The notes: a model not told the origin generated them from the sequence alone. A stretch of DNA of 46,351 bases from an uncultured Bacilli bacterium (GCA_944358795.1 CALVRW010000008.1:1-46351); one strand, 5' to 3'. Positions 25,112 to 33,835 are shown, numbered from the stretch's first letter. A program made the numbers and translations.

Positions 25112-25150
25112 ATTGGTTATTTTTACGTTTACAATACAATGATATAATGA

Positions 25151-25195
25151 AAAAAAGACACATTCTATGACACCATAATCGAATGCGTCTTTTTT
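25151..25195 (+). terminator. Leader terminator (attenuator) before the ABC-F gene
   Basis: Fifteen-base arms AAAAAAGACACATTC and GAATGCGTCTTTTTT pair with one A-C mismatch across a 15-base loop and end in T6. It stands between leader ORF 1 and leader ORF 2, so reading past it would be needed to express the ABC-F gene from the upstream promoter. Confidence 0.7.
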
Positions 25196-25214
25196 ATATT
25201 TTGGAGGTGAAAAA

Positions 25215-25235
25215 ATGAATACATTAGTAAAATAA
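25215..25235 (+). CDS. Leader ORF 2 of the ABC-F gene (MNTLVK)
   Basis: A strong ribosome binding site (TTGGAGGTGAAAAA) precedes an ATG that encodes only MNTLVK before TAA. Such very short, well-initiated ORFs in front of resistance genes act as drug sensors. The stop is 5 bases from the first arm of the RNA switch at 25240-25275. Confidence 0.6.
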   Translation: MNTLVK

Positions 25236-25239
25236 GTTT

Positions 25240-25275
25240 GGCATAAACTTCGATTATGCCGGAAGGGAGGCATAA
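25240..25275 (+). promoter_or_regulatory. Three-arm RNA switch over the ABC-F ribosome binding site
   Basis: Arm a GGCATAA (25240-25246), arm b TTATGCC (25254-25260) and arm c GGCATAA (25269-25275) are exact: b can pair with a or with c. The b:c hairpin puts the GGGAGG site (25265-25270) partly in its loop and partly in its stem. The a:b hairpin leaves it free. Confidence 0.65.
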
Positions 25276-25276
25276 T

Positions 25277-26791
25277 ATGTTAGAAATAAGAAATTTAAGT
25301 ATAAAAGTGAATCATAAATATATCATAAAAGATTTATCATTGACATTAAATAAAGGTGATAAATTAGCAATTATTGGTGAAGAAGGAAATGGAAAGTCGA
25401 CATTATTTAAAGTCATTCTAGGAATTTGTTCGTTTGCAGAAGTAGAAGGAACTATTAATTTAAAAAGAAATAAAATAGGTTATTTAGAACAAACCATGCA
25501 AGAACAATATTTAAATCAAACTGGATTTGAATATTTATTTCAAAATGAAGAGGATTACTACAATAAAATTAATCTTTTTTATAAATTTATCAATCAATTG
25601 CAATTAAATGATGATTTATTAGATAGAAAAATAAATACTTTATCAGGAGGAGAAAAAGTAAAAATTCGTATTTTAAAATTACTATTAGAAGAAAATGATA
25701 TTTTACTATTAGATGAACCTACCAATGATTTAGATATTGAAACGTTAAGATGGTTAGAAAATTTTATGAATACAATTGATAAACCAATTATGTATGTGTC
25801 TCATGATGAAACATTACTATCTAAGACTGCCAATCAAATATTGCATCTAGAGCAAATTAAACATAAAACAGAATGTAAGCATACTTTATTAAAGATAGAT
25901 TATGATACCTATGTAGAAAGAAGATTGAATGCATTGAAGAAACAAACTCAAGTAGCAAAATCAGAAAAGAGAAAGTTTCAAAAACAACAAGAAAAATTAA
26001 ATCAAGTGATGCAGAAGGTGGAACATCAACAAAATACAATTTCTAGAAGTGATCCTCATGGTGCTAGATTATTAAAAAAGAAAATGCATGCTTTAAAATC
26101 ACAAGAAAGAAAATTAGATAAAACAGAGTTAACAGAAACACCAGACGTAGAAGAAAGTATATATTTCTTTTTTGAAGATGTTGCAATTCCAAAATCAAAG
26201 AACATACTTCATTTAGTGATTCCAGAATTAAAGGTAGGAGAAAAAGTTTTATCTGAAAAAATAGAATTAGAAGTAATTGGGAATACCCATTTATGTATTG
26301 TTGGAAAGAATGGAGTAGGGAAGTCTACATTAATGAAAGAAATTTATAAAAATTTACAAGAAAGAACTGATATAAAAGTAGGCTATATGCCTCAAAATTA
26401 TGAGGATATTTTACATGATGATGAGCAAGTATTAGAATTTATCGCTCCAAGTAACAATAAAGAAGATATTACAAAGGCAAGAAAGTATTTAGGGAATATG
26501 AATATTACAAGGGATGAAATGGAAGGAAAAATAAAAGATTTGAGTAATGGGACAAAAGCAAAACTAATTCTTATAAAATTAGTGTTAGATCAGTGTAATG
26601 TATTAGTATTAGATGAACCAACCAGAAACGTTAGTCCCTTATCCAATCCTGTGATTAGAAAGGTATTAAAAGAATATCAGGGAACCATTATTAGTGTTTC
26701 ACATGATAGAAAATATATAATGGAAGTAATAGATTGTTTATACCAGTTAACTGAAAATGGATTAGAAAAATATAATATAGACACATTATGA
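25277..26791 (+). CDS. ABC-F family protein (ribosome-protection type)
   Basis: The 504-residue protein has two ABC ATPase domains and no membrane segments. Domain 1: Walker A GEEGNGKST, signature LSGGEKVK, Walker B LLLDEPTNDLD. A charged interdomain linker follows (about residues 200-290, rich in Lys, Gln and Glu). Domain 2: Walker A GKNGVGKST, degenerate signature LSNGTKAK, Walker B VLVLDEPTRNVSP. Members of this class dislodge macrolides, lincosamides, pleuromutilins or related drugs from the ribosome. Start ATG 25277 behind GGGAGG is preferred; ATG 25256 upstream has no binding site and lies in the RNA switch. The two leader ORFs and switch strongly suggest antibiotic-responsive control. 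The drug range cannot be predicted. Confidence 0.88.
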   Translation: MLEIRNLSIKVNHKYIIKDLSLTLNKGDKLAIIGEEGNGKSTLFKVILGICSFAEVEGTINLKRNKIGYLEQTMQEQYLNQTGFEYLFQNEEDYYNKINLFYKFINQLQLNDDLLDRKINTLSGGEKVKIRILKLLLEENDILLLDEPTNDLDIETLRWLENFMNTIDKPIMYVSHDETLLSKTANQILHLEQIKHKTECKHTLLKIDYDTYVERRLNALKKQTQVAKSEKRKFQKQQEKLNQVMQKVEHQQNTISRSDPHGARLLKKKMHALKSQERKLDKTELTETPDVEESIYFFFEDVAIPKSKNILHLVIPELKVGEKVLSEKIELEVIGNTHLCIVGKNGVGKSTLMKEIYKNLQERTDIKVGYMPQNYEDILHDDEQVLEFIAPSNNKEDITKARKYLGNMNITRDEMEGKIKDLSNGTKAKLILIKLVLDQCNVLVLDEPTRNVSPLSNPVIRKVLKEYQGTIISVSHDRKYIMEVIDCLYQLTENGLEKYNIDTL

Positions 26792-26816
26792 TTCAAAACT
26801 ATAGTCATAAATATGA

Positions 26817-26846
26817 TTGACAAAAAATTAGAAATTATATTATATT
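26817..26846 (+). promoter_or_regulatory. Promoter of the SUFU-domain gene
   Basis: Perfect TTGACA (26817-26822), 18 bases, TATATT (26841-26846). Confidence 0.6.
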
Positions 26847-26884
26847 TATATTAGCAAATAGAATTAATAGAGAAAGGATTTATT

Positions 26885-27526
26885 ATGGAATTAGTTAATG
26901 ATAAGAAAGTTCAAGAAGAAAAAACGTATGGTTGGGATGTGATAACGGAAGAATGTGAAAGAGTATATCCTAATCAGAAAAATACAAAACATTATGGAAC
27001 ATTGATTAACTGGCAATTTGGAGGTAATGATCCACTTGAAGGAATCAGTATTTATGATGGTGGTGATTACTGGCATTTTGTAACATACGGATTATCAGAA
27101 TTATACGAAAAAGAAACAGATAATCCAGAGATTAGTGGTTATGGGATGGAATTTACTTTGAAACTTAAAAAAGATCAGTATGAAGATGAAGAAGCAGAGT
27201 TAAAATGCATTTGTGGAATTTTACAATCGATTGCTAGAATTACATTTACACAAGGAGAATTATTTAAAGCTTATGAATATTTATATACTGGTCAAACACA
27301 AGGAATGGATGCAAATAGAAAGTCGCATATAACTGGTTTTATAACAATACCAGATTCAGAATTGAAAACTATTGATACTCCAAATGGGAAAGTTAATTTT
27401 GTAGAATTTATTGGTGTTACGAATGAGGAATTATTAGCAATTCAAAAGAAAGAAATAGATGTAAGAACTCTATATAAAAAGTTAGGAAATGATTTAACCG
27501 ATTATAATAGACAATCTGTTATATAA
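26885..27526 (+). CDS. Suppressor-of-fused (SUFU) domain protein
   Basis: The 213 residues match the bacterial SUFU-domain family. Recognisable stretches are YGTLINWQFGGNDPLEGISIY, YWHFVTYGLSELYEKE, YGMEFTLKL and HITGFITIPD. The protein is soluble, without a signal peptide. Bacterial SUFU proteins are often found with toxins or as immunity-like partners, but no toxin gene is adjacent here. The gene has its own promoter and terminator. AGAAAGGATTT precedes ATG 26885. Confidence 0.85.
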   Translation: MELVNDKKVQEEKTYGWDVITEECERVYPNQKNTKHYGTLINWQFGGNDPLEGISIYDGGDYWHFVTYGLSELYEKETDNPEISGYGMEFTLKLKKDQYEDEEAELKCICGILQSIARITFTQGELFKAYEYLYTGQTQGMDANRKSHITGFITIPDSELKTIDTPNGKVNFVEFIGVTNEELLAIQKKEIDVRTLYKKLGNDLTDYNRQSVI

Positions 27527-27540
27527 ATGTTTGATATACA

Positions 27541-27569
27541 AGATATAAGATAGTAGCTTATATCTTTTT
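27541..27569 (+). terminator. Terminator of the SUFU-domain gene
   Basis: AGATATAAG and CTTATATCT pair perfectly across a 7-base loop, followed by T5. Confidence 0.75.
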
Positions 27570-27601
27570 ATGATATAATTTTTTTATGGAGTTGTGATGA
27601 A

Positions 27602-28489
27602 ATGGTATTAAATGTAAGTGGTAGAACTGATATTGTTGCGTTTTATACAGATTGGTTTATAAATCGTTATCGCGATGGATATGTTGATGTTAGAAATCCT
27701 TTTTATGAAAAACAAGTAAGTCGTATTTATTTTCAAAATGTTGATGCCATTGTTTTTTGTACGAAAAATCCACATCCAATCTTACCTTATTTAAACGAAA
27801 TCAAAATACCAATTATTTTTCAAGTTACATTAACACCATATAAACGAGATATTGAACCAGGCGTATCTCCTAAGGGTCAGATTATTGAAGATATCAAAAA
27901 CTTATCCAAGTTAATTGGAAAAGAAAATGTTTGGGTTCGTTATGATCCTATTTTTATAAGTCCAAAGTATTCTATTTCTTATCATGTTCGTGCTTTTCAA
28001 AAATTGTGTCGATTATTAAATGGTTATGTATCCCATATCATTGTTTCTTTTTTAGATGATTATAAAAATGTTAGAAAAAATTTACATGTTTTAAATGTTC
28101 TTCCTTTTCAAGAAATGGATTATCAAATAATTGGGAAATCATTTAGTGAAAGTGCAAGAAAAAATGGTATGACGGTTCAAACTTGTTTTGAACAAAGAAC
28201 TTTAGTAGAGTACGGGTTTCAAAAGGGAGACTGTGTGAGCCATGAATTAATCTATAAATTAACTGGAAAAACCAATTTTAAAACATGGAAAGCAAGAGGA
28301 AAAGGAAACTGTCATTGTATTGAAATGGTAGATATTGGAGCATATAATAGTTGCAGTCATTTATGCAAATATTGTTATGCGAATTATGATGAAAGAAAAG
28401 TAAAATATAATCGAATGAAACATGATCCAAGTTCTAGTTTGTTAATTGGAACATTACAATTTGATGATCAAATTAAAATAAGAAAGTAA
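27602..28489 (+). CDS. DUF1848 family protein with C-terminal cysteine cluster
   Basis: This 295-residue protein is a DUF1848 member. It opens with VSGRTDIVAFYTDWF and has CTKNPHPIL, WVRYDPIFIS and a C-terminal cluster CHCIEMVDIGAYNSC followed by CKYCYANYD. The CxxxCxxC spacing resembles a radical-SAM or other iron-sulfur site, but it sits at the C-terminus, so the usual radical-SAM topology does not apply directly. The reaction is unknown. A TATAAT and a GTGATGA-type binding site lie just upstream. The small gene at 28507 follows by 17 bases. Confidence 0.85.
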   Translation: MVLNVSGRTDIVAFYTDWFINRYRDGYVDVRNPFYEKQVSRIYFQNVDAIVFCTKNPHPILPYLNEIKIPIIFQVTLTPYKRDIEPGVSPKGQIIEDIKNLSKLIGKENVWVRYDPIFISPKYSISYHVRAFQKLCRLLNGYVSHIIVSFLDDYKNVRKNLHVLNVLPFQEMDYQIIGKSFSESARKNGMTVQTCFEQRTLVEYGFQKGDCVSHELIYKLTGKTNFKTWKARGKGNCHCIEMVDIGAYNSCSHLCKYCYANYDERKVKYNRMKHDPSSSLLIGTLQFDDQIKIRK

Positions 28490-28506
28490 AGGAAGGAAAA
28501 CTTAAT

Positions 28507-28767
28507 ATGGATAAAACAATGCGTGAAATAAAAAAAGTAATTAAAAATACCAATGAACATAACGTTGATAAAGTAAATTGGACGAATACATGGAGTAAAA
28601 AGTATCCCGTGTTAAAGCGATATCAAGAAGAAGTAGAGATAGAATATTATCATAATAAAATACAAGAATTATTGACAAAATTAGAACAAGATTATCAGTA
28701 TAATTCATTAGATGCGATGCTTGTGCTAAAAGATATGTTATATCAAACATGGAAAAATAAAGAATAA
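28507..28767 (+). CDS. Uncharacterised 86-residue protein
   Basis: A small, charged, probably helical protein (MDKTMREIKKVIKNTNEHN at the start, WKNKE at the end) that follows the DUF1848 gene by 17 bases with ribosome binding site GGAAGGAAAAC. There are no membrane segments or cysteines. It looks co-transcribed with DUF1848. I do not recognise it. Confidence 0.6.
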   Translation: MDKTMREIKKVIKNTNEHNVDKVNWTNTWSKKYPVLKRYQEEVEIEYYHNKIQELLTKLEQDYQYNSLDAMLVLKDMLYQTWKNKE

Positions 28768-28791
28768 AGTGTCAATGACTTGTTTTTTTGT

Positions 28792-28819
28792 TTGAAAAAA
28801 TAATTTTCTATGGTATAAT
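28792..28819 (+). promoter_or_regulatory. Promoter of the DUF1292 operon
   Basis: TTGAAA (28792-28797), 16 bases, TATAAT (28814-28819) with an extended TGG. Confidence 0.6.
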
Positions 28820-28851
28820 GTGATAGAAGAGAAGAAAAGGGGAGAATAAGT

Positions 28852-29127
28852 GTGGAAAATAACGAAAGAGTAAAAATTAATATCATGTCAAAAGACGGAG
28901 TAGAAAAGGAAGCAACAGTCCTATTATATTTTAGATTAACAGAATTTGAAAAAGATTATGTTGTATATACATATGGAGAAACAGATGCAAATGGACTAGA
29001 AACACTTTATACTTCAACTGTTGTCGATACAGAAGATGGACGTGTGTTTGATAAAATTGAGTCAGATAAAGAATGGAAAAAAATAAAAGAAGTAATGAAA
29101 TCAGTTATTAAAGCAAATAGAAATTAG
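28852..29127 (+). CDS. DUF1292 family protein
   Basis: This 91-residue acidic protein starts at GTG 28852 behind AAGGGGAGAAT. It matches DUF1292: VLLYFRLTEFEKDYVVYTYGE followed by YTSTVVDTEDGRVFDKIESDKEWKKIKEVM, with the family's short beta-rich layout. DUF1292 proteins are common in Firmicutes next to yrzL/yrrK-type genes and have no assigned function. Here the partner downstream (15 bases) is instead a large repeat protein. Confidence 0.85.
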   Translation: MENNERVKINIMSKDGVEKEATVLLYFRLTEFEKDYVVYTYGETDANGLETLYTSTVVDTEDGRVFDKIESDKEWKKIKEVMKSVIKANRN

Positions 29128-29142
29128 TAAGGAGGTTTTACC

Positions 29143-31584
29143 ATGAATCAAGAAGATAGAGAATTAGAACAATTAATTAGTGACTATGGTGAAGTAATGC
29201 AATCGATTGATTATGAGCAAAACATGCAACTTTCAGCACAAAAAAAACAGACTGCTGTTAAACGTATCATTGATAATAAAAAACAAGAGTTACTTTTAAA
29301 AATTAAAGAAGCACAAGAAGTAAATGCAATGATTCTTTCCTCTTTTATCGATGAAAAAAGAGCTAAAGAAGGGGAATTTACAGAAGAAGAACAAATCGTA
29401 TTGAACGAATTGAAAAATGCTGATGCAATTTCTTTTGATGCAGATAAAAATTTTCATCTTATGAAAATTTCAGAAAACAGGGAAGTAACTAGAAAAACAT
29501 ATAACTATGATTCTTTTTCTCCGCGCGTAAAAAAAATCATTAGTTATGCTAGAATTCTCAACAATAGTTCTGAAATTGTTAATCTTAAAAATGCTTTCGT
29601 TAGAGTTGACTCTGAGGAAGCTAAAAACCACGTAAGTAAAGCATTAGATGATTTAGAAAGTAAATTTCGTAAAATTAATAGAAATATTAATCCAGAATTA
29701 TTAGATGATATTATTTACAATATTGATACGTTTAAAGAGAGAATATATGAAAATGGAGTTTCTGTATATGAAGGAAATATCAATGGTAAAACAATAAGGG
29801 TTAGTGATGATGAAGATATTTATGATGCTTTAGACGTTGTTGTTACTGGATATAATATGGATGGAGTTGGTTTTGGTGGAAGTGATCCTGCCGCAATTGA
29901 TTATTCGAAACCAAATGATACAATTCAATTTGAAACAAAGAAAATTGATAGTGACGAGCCAATTAAGGCAGAAGGTGCAAAACCAATTCAAGCACATGAA
30001 AAAGACGTTAAAGATATGCATGCACAAGCCACTAAGACAGTATCTGATAAAGAGTTATTAGAACAAAAAGTGGATGATAAAGAAAAAACAGATGAGAAAG
30101 AAATAATCAAAGTTGAAGGTGCTAATAATCTTGCAGCAACAAAAGCAGGAAAAAATGCTTTAGACCAATCAAATGCTGAAGACTTAAATGAAAAAATCGA
30201 AGATAATAACGTAGAATTTAAACCAGAAGAAACAGTTAAAAAAAGAAAAACTGCATTAGATTATGTAGAAGAAAGAGATAATATTAAAAAAGAAGTAAAA
30301 AGAGAAAAATCAGAAAATGAACGTAATGCACGAAAAAAATATTTACTTGAAAAAGCTAACAGTAGTTTCAATTTTGCACCAATTGCATATTTAACATATA
30401 AAGGAACAACTATAAAAAATTCTATTGGATCTTTTATTAAAGAAAAAAAAGGTATTGCAAAGTCACATTCAGAAGAAAAACTTAAAAAGATGTGGAGACG
30501 TTCTAGTTTAAATCAAAAAATTGGTGAATATCAAGAAAAGAAAAAAAATGATGAACGATTATTAGCTAGTATGGATGATGAAGTTGAAAAAGAAGAAGAA
30601 GCTTCAACGTTAGAAGAAAAAGAAAACAATGCAGAAGAAACAATTACTGAAAAAGTAGAAGAGACTGTTAAAAATGAAGATTCTAAAGAACAAGAAACTG
30701 ATACTAGTGAAACAACGGATGAATCAAGTAAAGATGAAGAAGTAGAAAAAACAGAAGAAAAAACTCCACTTACTGCGGATGCACAAAATACGGTATTTAA
30801 AAATTATATTTTAAATGAAATAGAGAAAAAAGGATTACAAGGTCAAGCATTAGAAGATGAATTGAAAAAAGTAGGGTTAACTATGGATGAATTTACTTCT
30901 TACTGTGCAAATAATCCAAAAAAAGAAGAAACAACGCAACAAAAACAGACAGCACCAATTAGTAGTCATAAATTAGAACAACAAAAAGAACAAGAAAAAG
31001 AATTATCAAAGGAAATTGAAGCGATTGAATTAAATCCAGAAGATATGAAAGATGATAACTTCGATAAGAAAAAAGAAGCATTAAAAGCAATTCGTGATGA
31101 AATCGCTAACCATCCAGCTACGATATTAGAAAATCTTGAAAAAGAACAACAACAATTAGAAAAAGAAATTTCATTAGTTGAATTAAATCCTGAGGATATG
31201 TGGACTCCAGAAATTGATGATAAAAAACAAAGATTAGCAGAAGTAAATGATGAAATAAGCAAGAATCCATATCAAGTTCATGAAACAAATAAACAAGAAT
31301 ATAATGAGTTAAAAAATAGAATTGATGCTGTTGAATTAAATCCGGAAGACAATATGTATCCAGAGTTTGAACAAGATAAACAAAGATTAGCAGAAATAGA
31401 AAATGATTTAAACAACGATTTTATTACAAAAGAACAACAACAATTAAATGAATATCAAATATTAAAAGATAAAGTGGAATCTGTTGAGTATAATCCAGAG
31501 GATAATATGTATCCAGAATATATGCAAGATAAGGCACAATTAGATGCTTTAGAAGCAGAATTCAATATGGGAAAAAGCAGATAA
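29143..31584 (+). CDS. Large charged coiled-coil protein with four 51-residue C-terminal repeats
   Basis: An 813-residue, highly charged protein behind AAGGAGGTTTTACC. The N-terminal 270 residues are helical (DRELEQLISDYGEVMQSIDY). A disordered Lys/Glu/Thr-rich middle (about 270-620) contains a short hydrophobic patch FNFAPIAYLTYKGTTIKNSIG near residue 410. The C-terminus is four tandem repeats of 51 residues. No signal peptide or clear membrane helix is seen. Co-transcribed with the DUF1292 gene. I know no family for the whole protein; a scaffold or cytoskeletal role is a guess from composition only. Confidence 0.75.
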   Translation: MNQEDRELEQLISDYGEVMQSIDYEQNMQLSAQKKQTAVKRIIDNKKQELLLKIKEAQEVNAMILSSFIDEKRAKEGEFTEEEQIVLNELKNADAISFDADKNFHLMKISENREVTRKTYNYDSFSPRVKKIISYARILNNSSEIVNLKNAFVRVDSEEAKNHVSKALDDLESKFRKINRNINPELLDDIIYNIDTFKERIYENGVSVYEGNINGKTIRVSDDEDIYDALDVVVTGYNMDGVGFGGSDPAAIDYSKPNDTIQFETKKIDSDEPIKAEGAKPIQAHEKDVKDMHAQATKTVSDKELLEQKVDDKEKTDEKEIIKVEGANNLAATKAGKNALDQSNAEDLNEKIEDNNVEFKPEETVKKRKTALDYVEERDNIKKEVKREKSENERNARKKYLLEKANSSFNFAPIAYLTYKGTTIKNSIGSFIKEKKGIAKSHSEEKLKKMWRRSSLNQKIGEYQEKKKNDERLLASMDDEVEKEEEASTLEEKENNAEETITEKVEETVKNEDSKEQETDTSETTDESSKDEEVEKTEEKTPLTADAQNTVFKNYILNEIEKKGLQGQALEDELKKVGLTMDEFTSYCANNPKKEETTQQKQTAPISSHKLEQQKEQEKELSKEIEAIELNPEDMKDDNFDKKKEALKAIRDEIANHPATILENLEKEQQQLEKEISLVELNPEDMWTPEIDDKKQRLAEVNDEISKNPYQVHETNKQEYNELKNRIDAVELNPEDNMYPEFEQDKQRLAEIENDLNNDFITKEQQQLNEYQILKDKVESVEYNPEDNMYPEYMQDKAQLDALEAEFNMGKSR
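30973..31584 (+). repeat. Four tandem 153-bp coding repeats
   Basis: The core (V/I)E(L/Y)NPED recurs at 31024, 31177, 31330 and 31483, exactly 153 bp apart. Each 51-residue unit has a helix rich in Glu and Lys, the NPED(M/N) turn, a D-KQRLAE helix and a short N-P linker. Units 3 and 4 are the most alike, both with NPEDNMYPE. Confidence 0.9.
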
Positions 31585-31586
31585 TC

Positions 31587-31615
31587 AAAATAGTGAGAAT
31601 TTCTCACTATTTTTT
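31587..31615 (+). terminator. Terminator of the repeat-protein operon
   Basis: AAAATAGTGAGAA and TTCTCACTATTTT pair almost end to end, followed by T-rich sequence. Confidence 0.85.
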
Positions 31616-31637
31616 GTATATACTTTAATGTCTAATC

Positions 31638-31666
31638 TTGTCATAGAAAACAAAGTAGCGTATAAT
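31638..31666 (+). promoter_or_regulatory. Promoter of the nfeD-stomatin operon
   Basis: TTGTCA (31638-31643), 17 bases, TATAAT (31661-31666). The ATG at 31665 overlaps this -10 and so cannot be the start of the gene. Confidence 0.7.
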
Positions 31667-31685
31667 GATGGTAGGTGATATAATT

Positions 31686-32105
31686 ATGTTTTATGTATGG
31701 TTAGGAATTATTATTTTACTTACAATGGTTGAATTATTAACAATTAATTTGACAACAATTTGGTTTGTCATTAGTGGAATTGTCGCATTACTTTTATCGT
31801 TTGTTACCGATAATTTCTTAATACAATTTGGTGTTTTTGTTATATTAGGCGTTATTTTATTAATTACAACAAGACCATTTTTTGAAAAATTTCTTCAAGT
31901 TCGTAGTGAAAAGACGAATATTGACCGTATTATTGGAATGAGAGGTGAAGTAACAGAAGAAATCAAAAAGAATAAAATGGGTGAAGTAAAAGTAGATGGA
32001 AAAAAATGGACTGCTTATGCATCGCATAAGATAAAAGTAGGATCTACTGTTGAAATATTAAAGATTGACGGTGTGAAACTAGAAGTAAAGGAATGTGAGG
32101 AATAA
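31686..32105 (+). CDS. NfeD-family membrane protein
   Basis: This 139-residue protein has three or four membrane segments in the first 70 residues and then the soluble OB-fold domain typical of NfeD: IGMRGEVTEEI, GEVKVDGKKWTAYA, IKVGSTVEILKIDGVKLEV. It starts at ATG 31686 behind GTAGGTGA. NfeD proteins work with the SPFH protein encoded next (2 bases apart) in membrane microdomain organisation and envelope stress. This is the short form without the N-terminal serine protease. Confidence 0.9.
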   Translation: MFYVWLGIIILLTMVELLTINLTTIWFVISGIVALLLSFVTDNFLIQFGVFVILGVILLITTRPFFEKFLQVRSEKTNIDRIIGMRGEVTEEIKKNKMGEVKVDGKKWTAYASHKIKVGSTVEILKIDGVKLEVKECEE

Positions 32106-32107
32106 GT

Positions 32108-32995
32108 ATGGATCTTTTTATCATTTTATTAATTTTGGTGTTACTGTTAATTATTCCAAATATTAAAGTAGTACCACAAGCAAAAACTTATGTAATTGAA
32201 AGAATCGGGTCATATTATGTGACTTGGAAAAATGGATTACATTTTAAACTTCCGTTTATTGATCGTGTAGCGAACCGTGTTTCACTAAAAGAAATTGTAA
32301 AAGATTTCCCACCACAACCAGTAATTACAAAAGATAATGTTACAATGCAAATTGATACAGTTGTATATTTTCAAATTACGGATGCAAAATTATATACGTA
32401 TGGAGTAGAAAATCCAATTTCAGCAATTGAAACATTAACGGCTACAACGCTTCGTAATATCATTGGAGAGTTAGAACTAGATCAAACCTTAACTTCTCGT
32501 GATATTATTAATTCAAAAATGCGTTCTATTTTAGACGAGGCAACAGATCCTTGGGGAATTAAAGTAAATCGTGTAGAAGTAAAAAATATTTTACCACCAC
32601 GTGATATTCAAGATGCAATGGAAAAACAAATGCGTGCTGAACGTGAAAGAAGAGAAGCAATTCTTCGTGCTGAAGGAGAAAAGAAATCAAGTATTTTAAT
32701 CGCTGAAGGAGAAAAAGAAAGTGCTATTTTAAGAGCAGAAGCACAAAAAGAATCTCAAATTCGTATTGCTGAAGGGGAAGCAGAAGCATTACTTAAAGTA
32801 AAAGAAGCAGAGGCAAAAGGAATTGAACTTTTAAAAAATGCGAAAGCTGATCAAGGAGTATTAACTCTAAAAAGTTTAGAAGCATTAACAGAACTTGCAA
32901 ATGGAAATGCAACGAAAATTATCGTGCCAAATGATTTAAGCAATGTAGCAACACTTGGTACAACAATCAAAGAGATGTTTGACGATAAAAAATAG
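32108..32995 (+). CDS. SPFH/stomatin-like membrane protease subunit homologue
   Basis: The 295-residue protein has an N-terminal hydrophobic anchor (residues 2-20) and an SPFH domain: VIERIGSYYVTWKNGLHFKLPFIDRV, DNVTMQIDTVVYFQITD, LDQTLTSRD, WGIKVNRVEVKNI. A long Ala/Glu coiled coil of flotillin/stomatin style (AEGEKESAILRAEAQKES) follows. It resembles QmcA/YbbK. It forms an operon with NfeD and probably assembles membrane-bound rings; the client is unknown. Confidence 0.92.
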   Translation: MDLFIILLILVLLLIIPNIKVVPQAKTYVIERIGSYYVTWKNGLHFKLPFIDRVANRVSLKEIVKDFPPQPVITKDNVTMQIDTVVYFQITDAKLYTYGVENPISAIETLTATTLRNIIGELELDQTLTSRDIINSKMRSILDEATDPWGIKVNRVEVKNILPPRDIQDAMEKQMRAERERREAILRAEGEKKSSILIAEGEKESAILRAEAQKESQIRIAEGEAEALLKVKEAEAKGIELLKNAKADQGVLTLKSLEALTELANGNATKIIVPNDLSNVATLGTTIKEMFDDKK

Positions 32996-33005
32996 AATTT
33001 TTTGT

Positions 33006-33043
33006 AAAATAAGTGAAAAAGCCATTTGTTTCACTTATTTTTT
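33006..33043 (+). terminator. Terminator of the nfeD-stomatin operon
   Basis: AAAATAAGTGAAA pairs perfectly with TTTCACTTATTTT around a 10-base loop. Confidence 0.85.
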
Positions 33044-33100
33044 ATGGTAGAATCGTTTCAAATGATAGAAAAAATGGTATAATAGTATTGGTGAAATAGT

Positions 33101-33835
33101 ATGTTAAAAAATATAAATGGTTTAAATGTAAATTATGTTTCTTATGGAAAGAAAGGAACGAAAGAATTAGTCTTCTTACATGGATGGGGACAAAATATTC
33201 AAATGATGCGCCCAGTAGGGGATCCATTAGAAAAAGAGTATCATATTACAATTATTGATTTACCAGGTTTTGGAGAAAGTGAAGAGCCAAAATATGTGTG
33301 GACTTTATTTGATTATGTGGAATGCCTACATCAATTATTTGTGGAACTAGGTATTAAAAAACCAGTATTAGTAGGACATTCTTTTGGTGGAAAAATTAGT
33401 TTGTTATATGCGAGTAAGTATGAAGTAGAGAAACTTGTATTACTTGGTAGTCCTTTTAGACCAGGTATTAAGAAATTGTCATTAAAAACAAAGTTCTTAA
33501 AATCCGTAAAAAAACTACCTGGAATGGAAAAATTAGCGGAACAAGCAAAAAAACATATTGGGTCAGTAGATTATCGAAATGCGAGTCCTTTAATGCGAGC
33601 AATTATGGTTGAACATGTCAATTTAGATATTTCAGAAGAAATAAAAACAATTAAAGTTCCAACCATTATTATATGGGGAGATTTAGATCAAGCAGTTCCT
33701 TTATCAGAAGCTTATGTATTAGAACAATATCTTTCAGATGCAGCGGTGATTGTATATGAAGGTTGTACACATTATGCTTATTTAGAAAGATTAGGACAAA
33801 CTGTAAATATTATCAAGAGTTTTATAAAGGAGTGA
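33101..33835 (+). CDS. Alpha/beta-hydrolase fold protein
   Basis: A 244-residue hydrolase with a complete catalytic triad: S94 in VGHSFGG, D196 in WGDLDQAVP and H224 in GCTHYAYLE, plus the oxyanion region LHGWGQN. No lid domain beyond the usual helical insert. An extended -10 (TGGTATAAT, to 33083) lies upstream. Its stop is 4 bases before the MurF-like gene, whose binding site overlaps the stop, so it is coupled to D-Ala-D-Ala metabolism genes. The substrate is unknown; an esterase or amidase acting on a wall precursor is a guess from context. Confidence 0.88.
   Translation: MLKNINGLNVNYVSYGKKGTKELVFLHGWGQNIQMMRPVGDPLEKEYHITIIDLPGFGESEEPKYVWTLFDYVECLHQLFVELGIKKPVLVGHSFGGKISLLYASKYEVEKLVLLGSPFRPGIKKLSLKTKFLKSVKKLPGMEKLAEQAKKHIGSVDYRNASPLMRAIMVEHVNLDISEEIKTIKVPTIIIWGDLDQAVPLSEAYVLEQYLSDAAVIVYEGCTHYAYLERLGQTVNIIKSFIKE

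Noticed and set aside
25256-25276. Earlier ATG for the ABC-F gene
   Set aside because: It lies in arm b of the RNA switch without a ribosome binding site; ATG 25277 follows GGGAGG.
31665-31685. Earlier ATG for the NfeD gene
   Set aside because: It overlaps the TATAAT of the promoter, so it would not be transcribed.
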